Of a stretch of 64,000 nt of DNA, positions 50,863 to 61,367 are shown piece after piece. The DNA lies in NCBI GenBank assembly GCA_965214305.1, contig OZ243949.1, positions 682,001 to 746,000 of the forward strand, in the 5' to 3' direction. Position numbers and translations under genes: made by a program. Each line of letters begins with the position of its first letter. The stretch's first letter is position 1. Below the pieces are notes generated by a model that searched no databases, was not told where the DNA came from, and saw only the letters and a program-made list of their open reading frames with translations. Origin of the DNA: Azophilus sp965214305. GTDB taxonomy: Bacteria > Pseudomonadota > Gammaproteobacteria > Pseudomonadales > Azotimanducaceae.

Positions 50863-53048
50863 CACTACTGCGCCGCCTCCGCGGCCCGAGGCTTGGCACC
50901 AAACTGATTCTGTTGGGTTTGACCCTGCTCGTCGTACCCTGGTTCAGCTATCGCCAACTGGTGGAGATGGAACGCCTGCTTGTCCAAGGCCAATCCCACG
51001 CCCAATTGCTGATGGCCGAGGGCATATCGACCCTCTTCAATGGCCGCGAAGATCTCTTCAACGACCTGCCGATCACTATTGAAGACTACGAAACCCTGTT
51101 TGCCCATCCCCTGCCCAACAATGTGCGCCTTGATGGCTTGGTGGACGATTGGGGCGAGGAACTGGCGGCGAAACGGCTGCGCTTCGGCGCGGAACAAGAC
51201 GGCGAGGAGCCCGCTTTCGAACTGCTGCTCGGCGAGCGGTTCGGCCAGTTATATCTCTACCTAAGGGTTTGGGATCAAGAACTGGTGTATCGCAACCCCG
51301 AGTATTTGCGGCTCGACAATTCCGATCACGTGCGCCTCTCTTTCATTCGCCCGAACGGTGACGATGGACGTATTGGCTTGGTGTTCGCCGAGCCCGGCGG
51401 CACCACCGCCTACGCCATGGACAGCGATTGGCAGTTTGCAACCACCGGTGCTCCGGAGACAGCCATTCTGGGTTATATGGAAAAACTCGATGCCGGTTGG
51501 AGCCTGGAGTTTCGGCTGCCGCTGGAACTGTTGGGTTCACGCCGCTACTTCGGCCTGACCGTGGCCGATGTGGACGATGTTGAAACGCGCGAGGTGGTGA
51601 GCCTGGTGCAAACACTGCCCAAGGCCGGCAAGGAAAGTTTTGATCTGGTGGTGTTGCGCTCGCCCGAGGTGGCGAACATCATCGAGGGGCTTGGCTACTC
51701 CGGTGCCCGTATCCTGGTCATCGACGCCGAACAACGAGTGCGTGCTGAAACCGGCGCGGACATCAGCGAAGCGTCCAGCCCCCTACCTCATCCGGCCATG
51801 CGTCTGGTTGAAGAGAGTTTCGAGGCCATTCGGCCTTGGCTGCATCGTTTCAGCCTGTTCGATGATGAGACGGAAGGCCGCAATATCGACCCGGACGCCG
51901 CTGCCAACCGGATTATCGCGGAATCGCTGGCTGGCAATCCCTACGCCGTGCGCCAGAACCTCAACGAGACACTGGAAATTATCACTGCGGCGCACCCCAT
52001 TGTTTCCCGCGACCAGGTGATCGGCACGGTGGTGGTCGAGCAGAACATCGACGAAATTCTCAGTTTCCAACGTTCCGCTCTGGAACAGGTCATTTTGGTC
52101 TCGGTGGCGAGTTTGCTCATCGTGCTCATTGCGCTGGTGGCCTTTGCCGGCCGGCTGGCTTGGCGCATTCGCAATCTCCGCCAGGAAGCCAGTGCCGCCA
52201 TTGACGCCCGTGGCCGTTTGCGTGCCGGCGCGTTACGCAGCGAAACCACTTCCGGCGACGAAATCGGCGACCTGTCGCGCAGCGTCTCCGATATGCTCTC
52301 GCGCTTGCATCAACACAGCACCTTCCTTGAGAACATGCCGAGAACACTGCGCCACGAGATCAACAATCCCTTGAACACGCTAAGCACCTCATTGCAGAAC
52401 CTGGCTGACCAATACCCGGAGGTGAGCGACAGCAAATATCTCGACAGTGCCCGTCGTGGCCTGTTGCGCATCGGCACCATCGTACAAAACCTTGCCGATG
52501 CCGCCAGCCTTGAGGATTCCCTGGAAACCGAGGAACTGGAGTTGGTGGATATCCACCAGTTCCTTGAAAACTACGTGGCCAACTGCCGCCTGAGCCACCC
52601 GCAATGCGAGTTCGTTTACCGCGCTACGAACGTTCACGCCTATGCGCGCGTTTCCGACCACCGCATTGAGCAGATGCTTGACAAGATTATCGACAACGCC
52701 ATCGACTTCCATCGCACCGATAGCCCGATAACAGTGCAACTCGATACCCATCGCGGCCACCTGCGGATCACGGTGGCCAACCGGGGTCCGGCGTTGCCGG
52801 ACGAGTCGCAAAAATCCCTATTCGATTCCATGGTGTCGCATCGGGGTCCGCAAAGCCGCATGCACTTTGGCCTTGGGCTCTATGTTGTGCGCGTCATCGC
52901 TGAGCACCACGGCGGTTATGTGCGCGCGCTGAATCTGGCCGATGGCAGCGGCGTGATGGTCATGGTGCAATTGCCCGCCGCCCAGGCAACGGGATCGGAA
53001 CAGATCACCACATTCGGCGAAATGCGCACCAAGGTGCGCACAGGCTAG
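50859..53048 (+). CDS. Membrane sensor histidine kinase, partner of the response regulator
   Basis: 729 residues. Transmembrane helix 1 is near 10-30 (LGTKLILLGLTLLVVPW). A large periplasmic part follows (about 30-405), whose 90-230 region (LDGLVDDWG, RLDNSDHVRLSFI, GWSLEFRLPLELLG) resembles a CBM9-like or DOMON sugar-binding fold. Helix 2 is near 410-432, followed by HAMP. The phosphoacceptor His499 is in LRHEINNPLNTL. The ATPase domain has DKIIDNAIDF and HFGLGLYVVRVIAEHHGG. GTG 50859 overlaps the regulator stop. Layout matches my memory of the dedicated-sortase histidine kinase; the ligand is unknown. Confidence 0.88.
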   Translation: MTLLRRLRGPRLGTKLILLGLTLLVVPWFSYRQLVEMERLLVQGQSHAQLLMAEGISTLFNGREDLFNDLPITIEDYETLFAHPLPNNVRLDGLVDDWGEELAAKRLRFGAEQDGEEPAFELLLGERFGQLYLYLRVWDQELVYRNPEYLRLDNSDHVRLSFIRPNGDDGRIGLVFAEPGGTTAYAMDSDWQFATTGAPETAILGYMEKLDAGWSLEFRLPLELLGSRRYFGLTVADVDDVETREVVSLVQTLPKAGKESFDLVVLRSPEVANIIEGLGYSGARILVIDAEQRVRAETGADISEASSPLPHPAMRLVEESFEAIRPWLHRFSLFDDETEGRNIDPDAAANRIIAESLAGNPYAVRQNLNETLEIITAAHPIVSRDQVIGTVVVEQNIDEILSFQRSALEQVILVSVASLLIVLIALVAFAGRLAWRIRNLRQEASAAIDARGRLRAGALRSETTSGDEIGDLSRSVSDMLSRLHQHSTFLENMPRTLRHEINNPLNTLSTSLQNLADQYPEVSDSKYLDSARRGLLRIGTIVQNLADAASLEDSLETEELELVDIHQFLENYVANCRLSHPQCEFVYRATNVHAYARVSDHRIEQMLDKIIDNAIDFHRTDSPITVQLDTHRGHLRITVANRGPALPDESQKSLFDSMVSHRGPQSRMHFGLGLYVVRVIAEHHGGYVRALNLADGSGVMVMVQLPAAQATGSEQITTFGEMRTKVRTG

Positions 53049-53947
53049 GCAAGCTGGTACTCGCTGTCTAGGTGCGGCTCGCCGTCGGTTCTGAGCACGC
53101 CCTTCTGCACCAGATAAACCGTTGCCGCCAACACGCTGCGAGCGGCGGCGGGATGCATAAATGCCGGCAGGTCGGCATACATCAGGGGTACCATTTGCTC
53201 GATTTTTGCGACACCTTCGGTGACGCATTTGCTGATCTGTTGCTCCCTTGCCAAGCGGTGGGCGATAAAGGCGGATACCAAGGGCTTCGGATCATCAATA
53301 CAGGGCCCGTGGGTTGGCCAGTACAGGCGATCATCGCGTTCGAGCAGGCCCTGCAGGCTCTGCATATAAGCGGCCATGTCGCCGTCCGGCGGGGAGATAA
53401 TGCTCGTGGACCAGCCCATCACATGGTCACCGGTAAAGAGGGCATCTTCACCGCGCAACTGGTAGCACATGTGGTTCGAGGTATGGCCGGGGGTATGGAC
53501 GCACTCCACCGACCAGCCATCGCCGTGAATCAGATCGCCGTCGCACACTCGCCAATCCGGCTCGAAATCCATGTCACCGCCCTCTTCCACTGGTACGCCG
53601 GATTCCAACTTGCCCGCGCCGTGCGGACCGTACGCGTAGGTTCTCGCATCGGTGTGTTCTTTCAGTAGCCGACAGCCGGGCGAATGATCCATATGGGTAT
53701 GGGTAACCAACAGGTGGGTGATGGTTTCCCCTCGTAGGCCGTCAAGCAAGGCGGCGATATGTGCCGCGTCGTCCGGCCCCGGGTCGATAACCGCGACCTT
53801 GCCGCGGCCCAGGATGTAGGTGCCCGTGCCGTACAGTGTGAACGGGCTGGGGTTGCGCGCCACTATGCGGCGTATCCCCGGGGCCACCTCGGCGACTTCG
53901 CCATAGCTGAAATCCAATTCACGGCGGAAAGGAATACGTACACTCAT
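53045..53947 (-). CDS. Metallo-beta-lactamase-fold hydrolase
   Basis: 300-residue cytoplasmic hydrolase with two-metal site HTHMDHSPG (His83, His85, Asp87, His88), HTPGHTSNHMCY and TGDHVMGW. A C-terminal helical region (LPAFMHPAAARSVLAATVYLV) resembles LACTB2-like enzymes, some of which are RNases. ATG 53947 is two bases after the kinase-like gene stop, so it is co-transcribed with it. Its 3' end overlaps the convergent histidine kinase gene by four bases. Substrate unknown. Confidence 0.88.
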   Translation of the reverse strand: MSVRIPFRRELDFSYGEVAEVAPGIRRIVARNPSPFTLYGTGTYILGRGKVAVIDPGPDDAAHIAALLDGLRGETITHLLVTHTHMDHSPGCRLLKEHTDARTYAYGPHGAGKLESGVPVEEGGDMDFEPDWRVCDGDLIHGDGWSVECVHTPGHTSNHMCYQLRGEDALFTGDHVMGWSTSIISPPDGDMAAYMQSLQGLLERDDRLYWPTHGPCIDDPKPLVSAFIAHRLAREQQISKCVTEGVAKIEQMVPLMYADLPAFMHPAAARSVLAATVYLVQKGVLRTDGEPHLDSEYQLA

Positions 53948-53949
53948 AG

Positions 53950-56247
53950 CTACTCCCAGGATTCTCGAAGGGTGCGCCACGCCGGCTCGTCGGGCGTAAC
54001 GGTAAGGGCCAGTTCAAGGTATTGGTTGGCTTGGTCGGTCAAACCAACCGTATGGGCTTCCACGGCCACCTCCACTAGACGTGTCGCCGCTTGTGCCAAC
54101 AAACTTTCGGCGCGTGCGTTGCCCGGGTCGAGACGCTCGGCCTCACGCAAAAGCGCGATAGCGTTTTGTTCCGGCGGCTCGGTAATAAAGCCTTGCCGAA
54201 GCAGCGACTCGGCTTCCTGAAGATTTTTCGCAACCATAGCCAAATCCGCAATCCGCTGATCCATGCGATTACGGATTTCCAACAATTCGTCGGGCTCGAC
54301 ACCGGCCGCGTTGGCTTGATCGGCCAAAGCCTCAAGACCGGTGAAATCGTCCGCTTCCAACATTCGGCTTGCCTGGGTTAACAATTGCGAAGTGACTTCG
54401 CTTAGGCCCTGGCGGGCCAGAGCGTTGTCCGGTGCGGTGGCGAGCACCCGGTTGTACAACTCGGCGGCGTTTTCGCCCGGCGGTGTCACCAGCCTGTTCT
54501 CAACACGGTAGGTGCGCGCCTGTTGCAATAGTTCTTCAAGGGCTGCCCGGGCGGTAGTGGCTTGTTGAATTTCGGCGCGAATCCCCGACAGTAGCGGCAA
54601 ATCGCTGTTGGCCGCCGTGGCTCGTTCAAGGAAGCTGATGGCGACGGGAACATCGCCACGCTCGACCGCCTGCTGCGCCAAACCGGCGTAATGTTTTCCT
54701 AGGGCGTCGAGTTCGGCAAGCGCCACCGGATGTTCCGGCGCCAGTCGCAGAATCTCCTGGTAGGACTGAATGGCCGCCGTTGCCGAGGGCACATCCGATA
54801 GCCCTTGACTACGCAGCATGGTCTGGGTGCTGGCCAGCAGGGCTTGTGCCGCCCTACGGTCCTCAAGTTGTCCGCGCAGGTCGGCCAAGGCGGGATGATC
54901 TGGGAAGGCGGCGGACATCTCGTTCAATTTCGTTTCCGTTTGAACGATATCATTTTGCTTCAGCGACCCGTCGATACTCGATTGCCACTGTTCCGCCAAA
55001 CCGGCAACTGATGTCTCGGCCCCGACATGACCGGCATCGATTGCCAACACGCGACGATAACCGGCAACGATTGTCGATAAGCTCTGGTTGGGGTCGTCGT
55101 GCAGCGATTGTGCATCCAACCAAGCGGTTCGCAAGCGCATGTCTTCAGCAAGACCCATCTCGCTGAGCGTCTCACTCAACCAGGCGGGTGGTGCCCTGAA
55201 CAGATAACCGACACCGAGCACGGTCAGCAATAGCAGCGAAACGCCCGTCAAGCCGCTGCGCAACGATTTGCGTTTACGGTGCCTACGGTGTTCCTGACGG
55301 GGTGCATCGACCGGCGCGGTGAAGAGGCCAGCGGTGGCGGTACGAATCTCATCGACCGAAACCGCCACGGATTTGAAGGTGGTGTCGGTGAGCGAAGTAT
55401 CACGGCTTGCCGCCTGTAACGCCCTCGCTAAATCGGTGCCTCGCTGGAATCGGCGCTTGGGATCGGCCGCGAGGCCTTGGTCAACAACGGCTTGCAGTGT
55501 ACTGAGATGCGTAGGCAATCTTGCCGGCCGCTCCGTAAAGCGGCCAGCATCGCCAAACGCGATGGTGCCAGCCTGGTGCGGCACCCGGCCGATCATCACA
55601 TGGTACAAGACGGCGCCCAAGCCGTAGATGTCGGAACGGAAGTCCAAAGCCCGGCCCGCGGACTGTTCCGGGCTCATATATCCGGGTACACCGGCCTGTG
55701 CCGTGAACGCTCCGGGCGGCGGGCCCCGATCGGTTCGCCAGCCGCCGCTGAAATCGCTGAGCACCGGTTTGTTGTCCGCCCGGAAAAGAATATTCTCTGG
55801 CCGAATATCGAGATGCAGGAAACCTTGGTCGTGAGCGTAATCCAAGGCGCTGCCGATGACGTCCAATACCCCCACCAAATCCCGCATCCGTACACCCGAT
55901 TGCAGACGTTGGCTTAAGTTGCCGCCGTTGATGTATTCGAGCACGAGCACCTGTAAATCATCGTGCCTCAGTGTTTCGTGGACGCGCACGATGTCGGGGT
56001 GTTGCAATTTAGCAAGGTCGCTTATAGCCAAGCCTTGCGCCAGCCCGGATACCCCGCCGGCTTCCGCCGCGAGGGCTTCAAGGTGCCGTCCCACCTGGCC
56101 GCGCCGCGCATCAAGCGGGGAGATTTTCAAAACGGCTCGCCGCCCCCGAGCCACTTGGTAGGCGAGACAAACACGCCGCCCGGCCTTTGCCGCGAATTCC
56201 CGCTCAATCCGAAAGCCCGGCAGTTCTATGCTGGCGTCGAGTTGCAT
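53950..56247 (-). CDS. Membrane Ser/Thr kinase-like protein with TPR-type periplasmic domain
   Basis: 765 residues. The N-terminal kinase fold (about 10-280) keeps Lys41 (AVLKIS), Asp147 and Asn152 of the catalytic loop (HLDIRPEN) and the SPE of the activation segment (GYMSPEQSAG). The glycine-rich loop is lost (REFAAKAGRR), the loop Lys is Arg149, and DFG is DFS (165-167). Activity may therefore be low or absent. A basic stretch and a transmembrane helix (332-351) lead to about 410 residues of TPR-like helices outside. Encoded in a tight run between the MORN protein (5-bp gap) and the hydrolase (2-bp gap). Confidence 0.85.
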   Translation of the reverse strand: MQLDASIELPGFRIEREFAAKAGRRVCLAYQVARGRRAVLKISPLDARRGQVGRHLEALAAEAGGVSGLAQGLAISDLAKLQHPDIVRVHETLRHDDLQVLVLEYINGGNLSQRLQSGVRMRDLVGVLDVIGSALDYAHDQGFLHLDIRPENILFRADNKPVLSDFSGGWRTDRGPPPGAFTAQAGVPGYMSPEQSAGRALDFRSDIYGLGAVLYHVMIGRVPHQAGTIAFGDAGRFTERPARLPTHLSTLQAVVDQGLAADPKRRFQRGTDLARALQAASRDTSLTDTTFKSVAVSVDEIRTATAGLFTAPVDAPRQEHRRHRKRKSLRSGLTGVSLLLLTVLGVGYLFRAPPAWLSETLSEMGLAEDMRLRTAWLDAQSLHDDPNQSLSTIVAGYRRVLAIDAGHVGAETSVAGLAEQWQSSIDGSLKQNDIVQTETKLNEMSAAFPDHPALADLRGQLEDRRAAQALLASTQTMLRSQGLSDVPSATAAIQSYQEILRLAPEHPVALAELDALGKHYAGLAQQAVERGDVPVAISFLERATAANSDLPLLSGIRAEIQQATTARAALEELLQQARTYRVENRLVTPPGENAAELYNRVLATAPDNALARQGLSEVTSQLLTQASRMLEADDFTGLEALADQANAAGVEPDELLEIRNRMDQRIADLAMVAKNLQEAESLLRQGFITEPPEQNAIALLREAERLDPGNARAESLLAQAATRLVEVAVEAHTVGLTDQANQYLELALTVTPDEPAWRTLRESWE

Positions 56248-56252
56248 CCGGG

Positions 56253-57296
56253 CTAGGAATCTGAAAGTTTGAGCCGCTGAGGACGCCCCTCCACCAAGGT
56301 GCCGAGTACAAAATAACCGCCTTCGATAATGTACTCGCCGTCGAGGCTGGCGGCTAGCCCGCGCCCATGCGCGAGGCCGTTTATGCAGCTATCCTCGTCA
56401 AACATCCATGGCCGTTCGAGCAGTGTCAATCGACACCTTGCCTGTTCATCCAACGGTTGCGACCAAAGCAGATTGCCGTCTTCCCACTGCTGTAGCACCA
56501 TCGCCTCGTTAGGTATCCGTTTGACGCCAAAGCCGTGCATCACGCCGCCGGCGAACCGGCCATTGAAAATGGTGCCGTCACGCCAGTACAGGGTCCCCAA
56601 TCCGTCTCGGGTGTCTTTTTTAAACTCGCCGTGGAAACGGTTGCCGTTTGGCCAGGTGAGTGTGCCGGTGCCCGACTTGTTGCCTTGCACGAATTGGCCT
56701 TCGTAGCGGCGACCGTCCGGCCAATCGAAGACGCCAATCCCATGCATTTGACTGTCAACGAACGGCCCCTCATAGCTTTCACCACTCACCCAAACAAAGC
56801 GTGCTTGGCCGCGTCGCTCGCCATCCTCAAAGCGACCCTCGTAGCGCCCCCTGTCCTGTAGTACCAGCACGCCTTGGCCGTGCATACGATTATTGGCGAA
56901 CTCGCCGTCGTAGCGGTCGCCATTGGGCCACTGCAGGCTACCCTGGCCCGAACGCTTGCCATCGACGAAGGCGCCGTCGTAGCGGCGACCCGTTGGCCAG
57001 ATGAGCATGCCCTTGCCATTTCTCCGGCCGTTCACGAACTGCCCCTCGTAGCGCCGGCCATCCGCACCGGTAAAAACACCCGTGCCGTGTCGGCGGTTGC
57101 CTGCGAACTCCCCTTCATAGCGGTCGCCATTGGCCCAGGTGTAGACGCCACGCCCCTGCCGTTCCCCATCGACCACCTGGCCGACGTAGACATCCCCGTT
57201 TTCGTATTCAATGCGTCGCTCCGCCGCCCAAGCACCGGTACCGCCGAGCACAGAGGCCACAACCAGGCAATGCAGGAAATTCGCTGGATGCGGCAC
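56253..57296 (-). CDS. Exported MORN-repeat protein
   Basis: 347 residues. A signal peptide (FLHCLVVASVLGGTGAWA) is followed by ten MORN repeats of 23 residues (pattern NGDRYEGEFxxxxxHGxGVxxW, residues about 28-257). A C-terminal part (about 260-347) has two Cys (RCRLTLLE, EDSCINGL). MORN sheets usually bind membranes or proteins. GTG 57296 overlaps the pyk TAG by one base, and the kinase-like gene starts 5 bp after its stop, so all are co-transcribed. The periplasmic location pairs it with the external TPR domain of the kinase-like protein; direct contact is an inference. Confidence 0.88.
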   Translation of the reverse strand: MPHPANFLHCLVVASVLGGTGAWAAERRIEYENGDVYVGQVVDGERQGRGVYTWANGDRYEGEFAGNRRHGTGVFTGADGRRYEGQFVNGRRNGKGMLIWPTGRRYDGAFVDGKRSGQGSLQWPNGDRYDGEFANNRMHGQGVLVLQDRGRYEGRFEDGERRGQARFVWVSGESYEGPFVDSQMHGIGVFDWPDGRRYEGQFVQGNKSGTGTLTWPNGNRFHGEFKKDTRDGLGTLYWRDGTIFNGRFAGGVMHGFGVKRIPNEAMVLQQWEDGNLLWSQPLDEQARCRLTLLERPWMFDEDSCINGLAHGRGLAASLDGEYIIEGGYFVLGTLVEGRPQRLKLSDS

Positions 57297-58714
57297 TAGC
57301 CGACCACCTCCCCCAGAAATCGTATTTGAATCGCATCCGTCTTGGCACCGGCCAGCACATCGGAGATAACCACCACCTTTGCCCCGGCGTCCAGATTTTC
57401 CCGTTCCGCCAAGACGCGCAGCGCACGTTGCAAGGACTTCTCCGGTTCCAGGCTGAATTCCGTGCGATAGCTCGTCACCGCGCGGTTCAGGGTCAGGCGG
57501 CGGCGGGTGCGGCTATCGTTTGTAAAAGCGAAAATCGGCACCGATGGTGGCCGGGCATTGGTGACCAAATCGGCCATCACCCCACGACGGGTAACGACAA
57601 CGATACCGGCCGCTTTGATGGATTCCGCCAGCGCCACAGCCTGAATCGCGAGTTGCTGTTTGTCATTCTCCGCCACCAAATCCCGCTCGTAGCCGAGGCC
57701 GGGGTACTTTTCGGAGGTGCGGGTGATGGCATCGAGCTGCTCGATACAACGCACGGGGTACTTGCCAACACTGGTTTCCCCGGAAAGCATGACCGCATCG
57801 GCACCTTCGTATACGGCGTTGGCCACATCGGTGACCTCGGCACGGGTTGGAATCGGGTTTTCAATCATGGATTCAAGCAGGTGGGTAGCGATGATGCAGC
57901 GCTTGCCCCATTTGGCGCAGCTGTGTGCAATGCGGCGTTGCACGTTGGGCAAGTCCGCAATATCGGTTTCAATGCCGAGGTCACCACGGGCCACCATGAC
58001 CCCATCCGATGCTTGGGCGATTTCTGCCATGTTGGCAACCCCTTCGGAATCCTCGATTTTAGCGAGAATGCGGGGTCGGCCCTTGCGGTCGCTGAGGATA
58101 GTGCGCAGTTCGCGCAGGTCGGCGGCGGAACGCACGAAAGATAGGGCGATGAAATCAATTTCGTGCGTCAGAGCAAATTCCACATCGACCCGGTCCTTCT
58201 GGGTAATAGCCGGTAGGTTCAGGCGCACGCCGGGCAGGTTCACATGCCGCTTACTGCCGAGTTGGCCACCATCAATCACCTTGCAGACCAGGCGCTTGGC
58301 CTCCACTTCCAGCACTTCAAAATTGATCAGCCCGTTATCCACCGTGATGCGGCTGCCCGTGCGGGCGATTTGCGCGAGTTCGCGGTAGTTGACGTGGATG
58401 GAGGACGTTTCCACTTCGTCGGGGTCACGAACGCTGAGCGTAACCACCTCGCCCGGCGCCAGTTCAATCGGCTCGCTCACATCACCGGTGCGAATCTCCG
58501 GGCCCTGGGTGTCGAGCATGATGGAAATTGGGCGACGCCCCTTGCGGTTCAGCGTCTTCACCCAATTGATGATTTGTTCCGCTCCGGCGTGGTCGGCGTG
58601 CGACATGTTCAGGCGCACCATATCCATACCGGCCTCGGCCATCTGTTCTAGAACGGGATAGCTTGAGGTTTTCGGCCCGATGGTGCAGATGATCTTGGTG
58701 CGGCGCAACGTCAT
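57296..58714 (-). CDS. pyk: Pyruvate kinase
   Basis: Last glycolytic step, from PEP and ADP to pyruvate and ATP. The 472 residues include RRTKIICTIGPKT, RLNMSHAD, the LDTQGPEIRTG substrate site (Gln replaces the common Lys of LDTKGPEIR), the catalytic Lys in ILAKIEDSEGV and VMVARGDLGIE. MLSGETSVGKYP follows. The C-terminal domain is complete. It heads a tightly packed run pyk-MORN-kinase-like-hydrolase. An R1 half copy lies 63 bp upstream, between it and the aldolase gene on the same strand. Confidence 0.95.
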   Translation of the reverse strand: MTLRRTKIICTIGPKTSSYPVLEQMAEAGMDMVRLNMSHADHAGAEQIINWVKTLNRKGRRPISIMLDTQGPEIRTGDVSEPIELAPGEVVTLSVRDPDEVETSSIHVNYRELAQIARTGSRITVDNGLINFEVLEVEAKRLVCKVIDGGQLGSKRHVNLPGVRLNLPAITQKDRVDVEFALTHEIDFIALSFVRSAADLRELRTILSDRKGRPRILAKIEDSEGVANMAEIAQASDGVMVARGDLGIETDIADLPNVQRRIAHSCAKWGKRCIIATHLLESMIENPIPTRAEVTDVANAVYEGADAVMLSGETSVGKYPVRCIEQLDAITRTSEKYPGLGYERDLVAENDKQQLAIQAVALAESIKAAGIVVVTRRGVMADLVTNARPPSVPIFAFTNDSRTRRRLTLNRAVTSYRTEFSLEPEKSLQRALRVLAERENLDAGAKVVVISDVLAGAKTDAIQIRFLGEVVG

Positions 58715-58737
58715 TGGTGCTCTATCTCATTCATAAT

Positions 58738-58781
58738 AGCGAATTTCCGCTTTCGCGGCCGCCGCGGGCAGAGGCTCCTAG
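58738..58781. repeat. R1 element, right-half fragment
   Basis: GCGAATTTCCGCTTTCGCGG, then CGGGCAGAGGCTCCTAG, is the right end of R1. Its CTAG (58778-58781) supplies the TAG stop of the aldolase gene on the minus strand. Confidence 0.75.
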
Positions 58782-59569
58782 TAACCGGATTCTTCCCGTG
58801 TACGGGCTTTTGTGCCGCGGGCGGCGGCCAGTTCGGCCATGGCGCCGCGAGTCATAAACCCCACATCGGTGCCGAGTGTCACCAGGTTGAAACCGAGGTC
58901 GAGATAACGGCGTGTGTAATCGAGGCTCGATGTGTGGATACCGGTCGCCAGACCCTGCATCCGGCAGGCATCGCGAATGCGTAGCACCGTTTCGGCATGC
59001 ACGGGATGGTCGTTATCGCCGGTGGGCACCAGACCAAGCGCCAGCGCCAGATCGGCCGGGCCGATGTAGACGCCGTCCAACCCTGGCGTGGAGACAATTT
59101 CGTCGAGCTTGTCAATGCCTGCGGCGGTTTCAATCATGGCGATGCAAGCGATCTGCTCATTGGCTTCGTCCACATAGCCGCGCCCGCCATAGAGGGCCGC
59201 GCGAATAGGGCCAAAGCTGCGGTTGCCCTGGGGCGGATAGCGGCAGGCCGCCACGGCTCGCGCCGCCTCCGCCCGGTTGTTCACCATGGGCACAATGACG
59301 CCATAGGCCCCGGCGTCCAATGCCTTCATAATCTGATAGGGTTCGTTCCAAGGCACCCGCACCAACGGGGTGGAGTCGCCGGTGGAAATGGCGGGCAGCA
59401 TATGGGTGAGGTCTTGATAATCAAGCAGCCCGTGCTGCAAGTCGATGCACACCCAATCGAATCCCAACCCGCCCATGCTTTCCGCACTGTGGGTATTGGC
59501 CAGGGAAAGCCAGCAGCCGATGGTTTGCCGATTATCCCGCCAAGCCGCCAATGCCTTATTTTCTCTCAT
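58778..59569 (-). CDS. HpcH/HpaI family class II aldolase
   Basis: 263-residue metal-dependent aldolase fold that splits 2-keto-3-deoxy or 2,4-dihydroxy acids to pyruvate and an aldehyde. Signatures are FDWVCIDLQHGLLDY, RVPWNEPYQIMKALDAGAYG, MIETAAGIDKLDEI (metal Glu) and YIGPADLALALG (metal Asp). ATG 59569 is chosen over a frame to 59749. Pyruvate as product fits its place upstream of pyk. The TAG stop comes from an R1 end. The precise substrate is unknown. Confidence 0.9.
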   Translation of the reverse strand: MRENKALAAWRDNRQTIGCWLSLANTHSAESMGGLGFDWVCIDLQHGLLDYQDLTHMLPAISTGDSTPLVRVPWNEPYQIMKALDAGAYGVIVPMVNNRAEAARAVAACRYPPQGNRSFGPIRAALYGGRGYVDEANEQIACIAMIETAAGIDKLDEIVSTPGLDGVYIGPADLALALGLVPTGDNDHPVHAETVLRIRDACRMQGLATGIHTSSLDYTRRYLDLGFNLVTLGTDVGFMTRGAMAELAAARGTKARTREESGY

Positions 59570-59761
59570 ATGCACGTGCCTCTGCGCGCTTATTTGTCCG
59601 ATGAGCCAAGCCGGCGCAATAGCATGGGCTTCGAGGCTGAGTCGGCAAAAGGGTGTGTGGTGGCTCAGTTTCCATTGCCATCGCCGCGGAACCCGCGCCC
59701 GCGTTGGGCGGCGATCGCGATAATGAAGCTTGTCCAAATGAACCACCACCCGAGGATGCGA

Positions 59762-59953
59762 TCACTTGCCGAATTTGTGTCTTAAAGTGTACCAACTCGC
59801 GTAGGGTATGGTTCTCGGGTTTTTTTTCGATGTCCAGAAACGCACGACTCGGCCATCGGACAAGCGCAGTGCCTTGGCGACTTTTTTGTTGGACAGCCCC
59901 TTGCGGTTCATCCACTCGCGAAGCTCTTCCGGGGTTGGTGGATACTTCTTCAT
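59762..59953 (-). CDS. Small helix-turn-helix protein
   Basis: 63 residues, MKKYPPTPEELREWMNRKGL and onward, with an HTH-like core (SNKKVAKALRLSDGRVVRFW) similar to short Cro/XRE-like regulators that read whether an operator is bound. It is basic and has lower GC than its neighbours. The upstream gap (59954-60008) is short and ends in an R1 copy. Possibly a phage or mobile-element relic; targets unknown. Confidence 0.65.
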   Translation of the reverse strand: MKKYPPTPEELREWMNRKGLSNKKVAKALRLSDGRVVRFWTSKKNPRTIPYASWYTLRHKFGK

Positions 59954-60008
59954 TGTCGAATTATCGGCACGAGGGTGAGATATTCAATCCTATATCAGGC
60001 GTAGGCTT

Positions 60009-60171
60009 CCAAGAGCCTACGCCTTAGGAATTCGCGCCTGCAAAGCCGCTCGCATCCGCCCCGTCGGTCGCTCGATTTCGTTGCCTATGGCTCGATATTC
60101 GCCTCAATCGATCGGCCGACGGGACGGCAACAGCGAATTTTCGCTTTCGCGACTTCCTATGGCGCGGGTTC

Positions 60172-60175
<4 letters not shown>
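60009..60175. repeat. R1 palindromic element, full copy 4
   Basis: 167 bp from CCAAGAGCC (degraded CTAGGAGCC) to GGTTCCTAG. The inner stem CCCCGTCGG/CCGACGGG is like copy 1. The right CTAG (60172-60175) contains the TAG stop of the minus-strand membrane protein gene. Confidence 0.9.
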
Positions 60176-61128
<953 letters not shown>

Positions 61129-61203
61129 GATTGCTCCCAGGAGGTTTGGGACGCAGTGTATACAAAGCCGCCGGCGTCAACTACCGCAAACCTTATGAGG
61201 TCG

Positions 61204-61288
61204 TGTCGCGGTTTGAATTTTTCGACTGCGGGCCGCCACAGTTGGCGCGGTCTCCAAATCCAAATCATTTCAAACTGATACAGAACCT
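61204..61288. repeat. R4 dispersed repeat, copy 2
   Basis: GTCGCGGTTTGAATTTTTCG, then CAGTTGGCGCGG and CTCCAAATCCAAATCATTTC, matching copy 1 at 40308-40392. It lies about 80 bp upstream of tRNA-Leu(UAG). Apart from it, the 61129-61367 gap shows no gene. Confidence 0.7.
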
Positions 61289-61367
61289 CCCTGCGCCGGC
61301 GGGTTTTGAGTTCCGGTGCGGCAATCAAGCCAAAGGGAGAGTAGAATCCCCCTCCCCAAGCCGCCCC

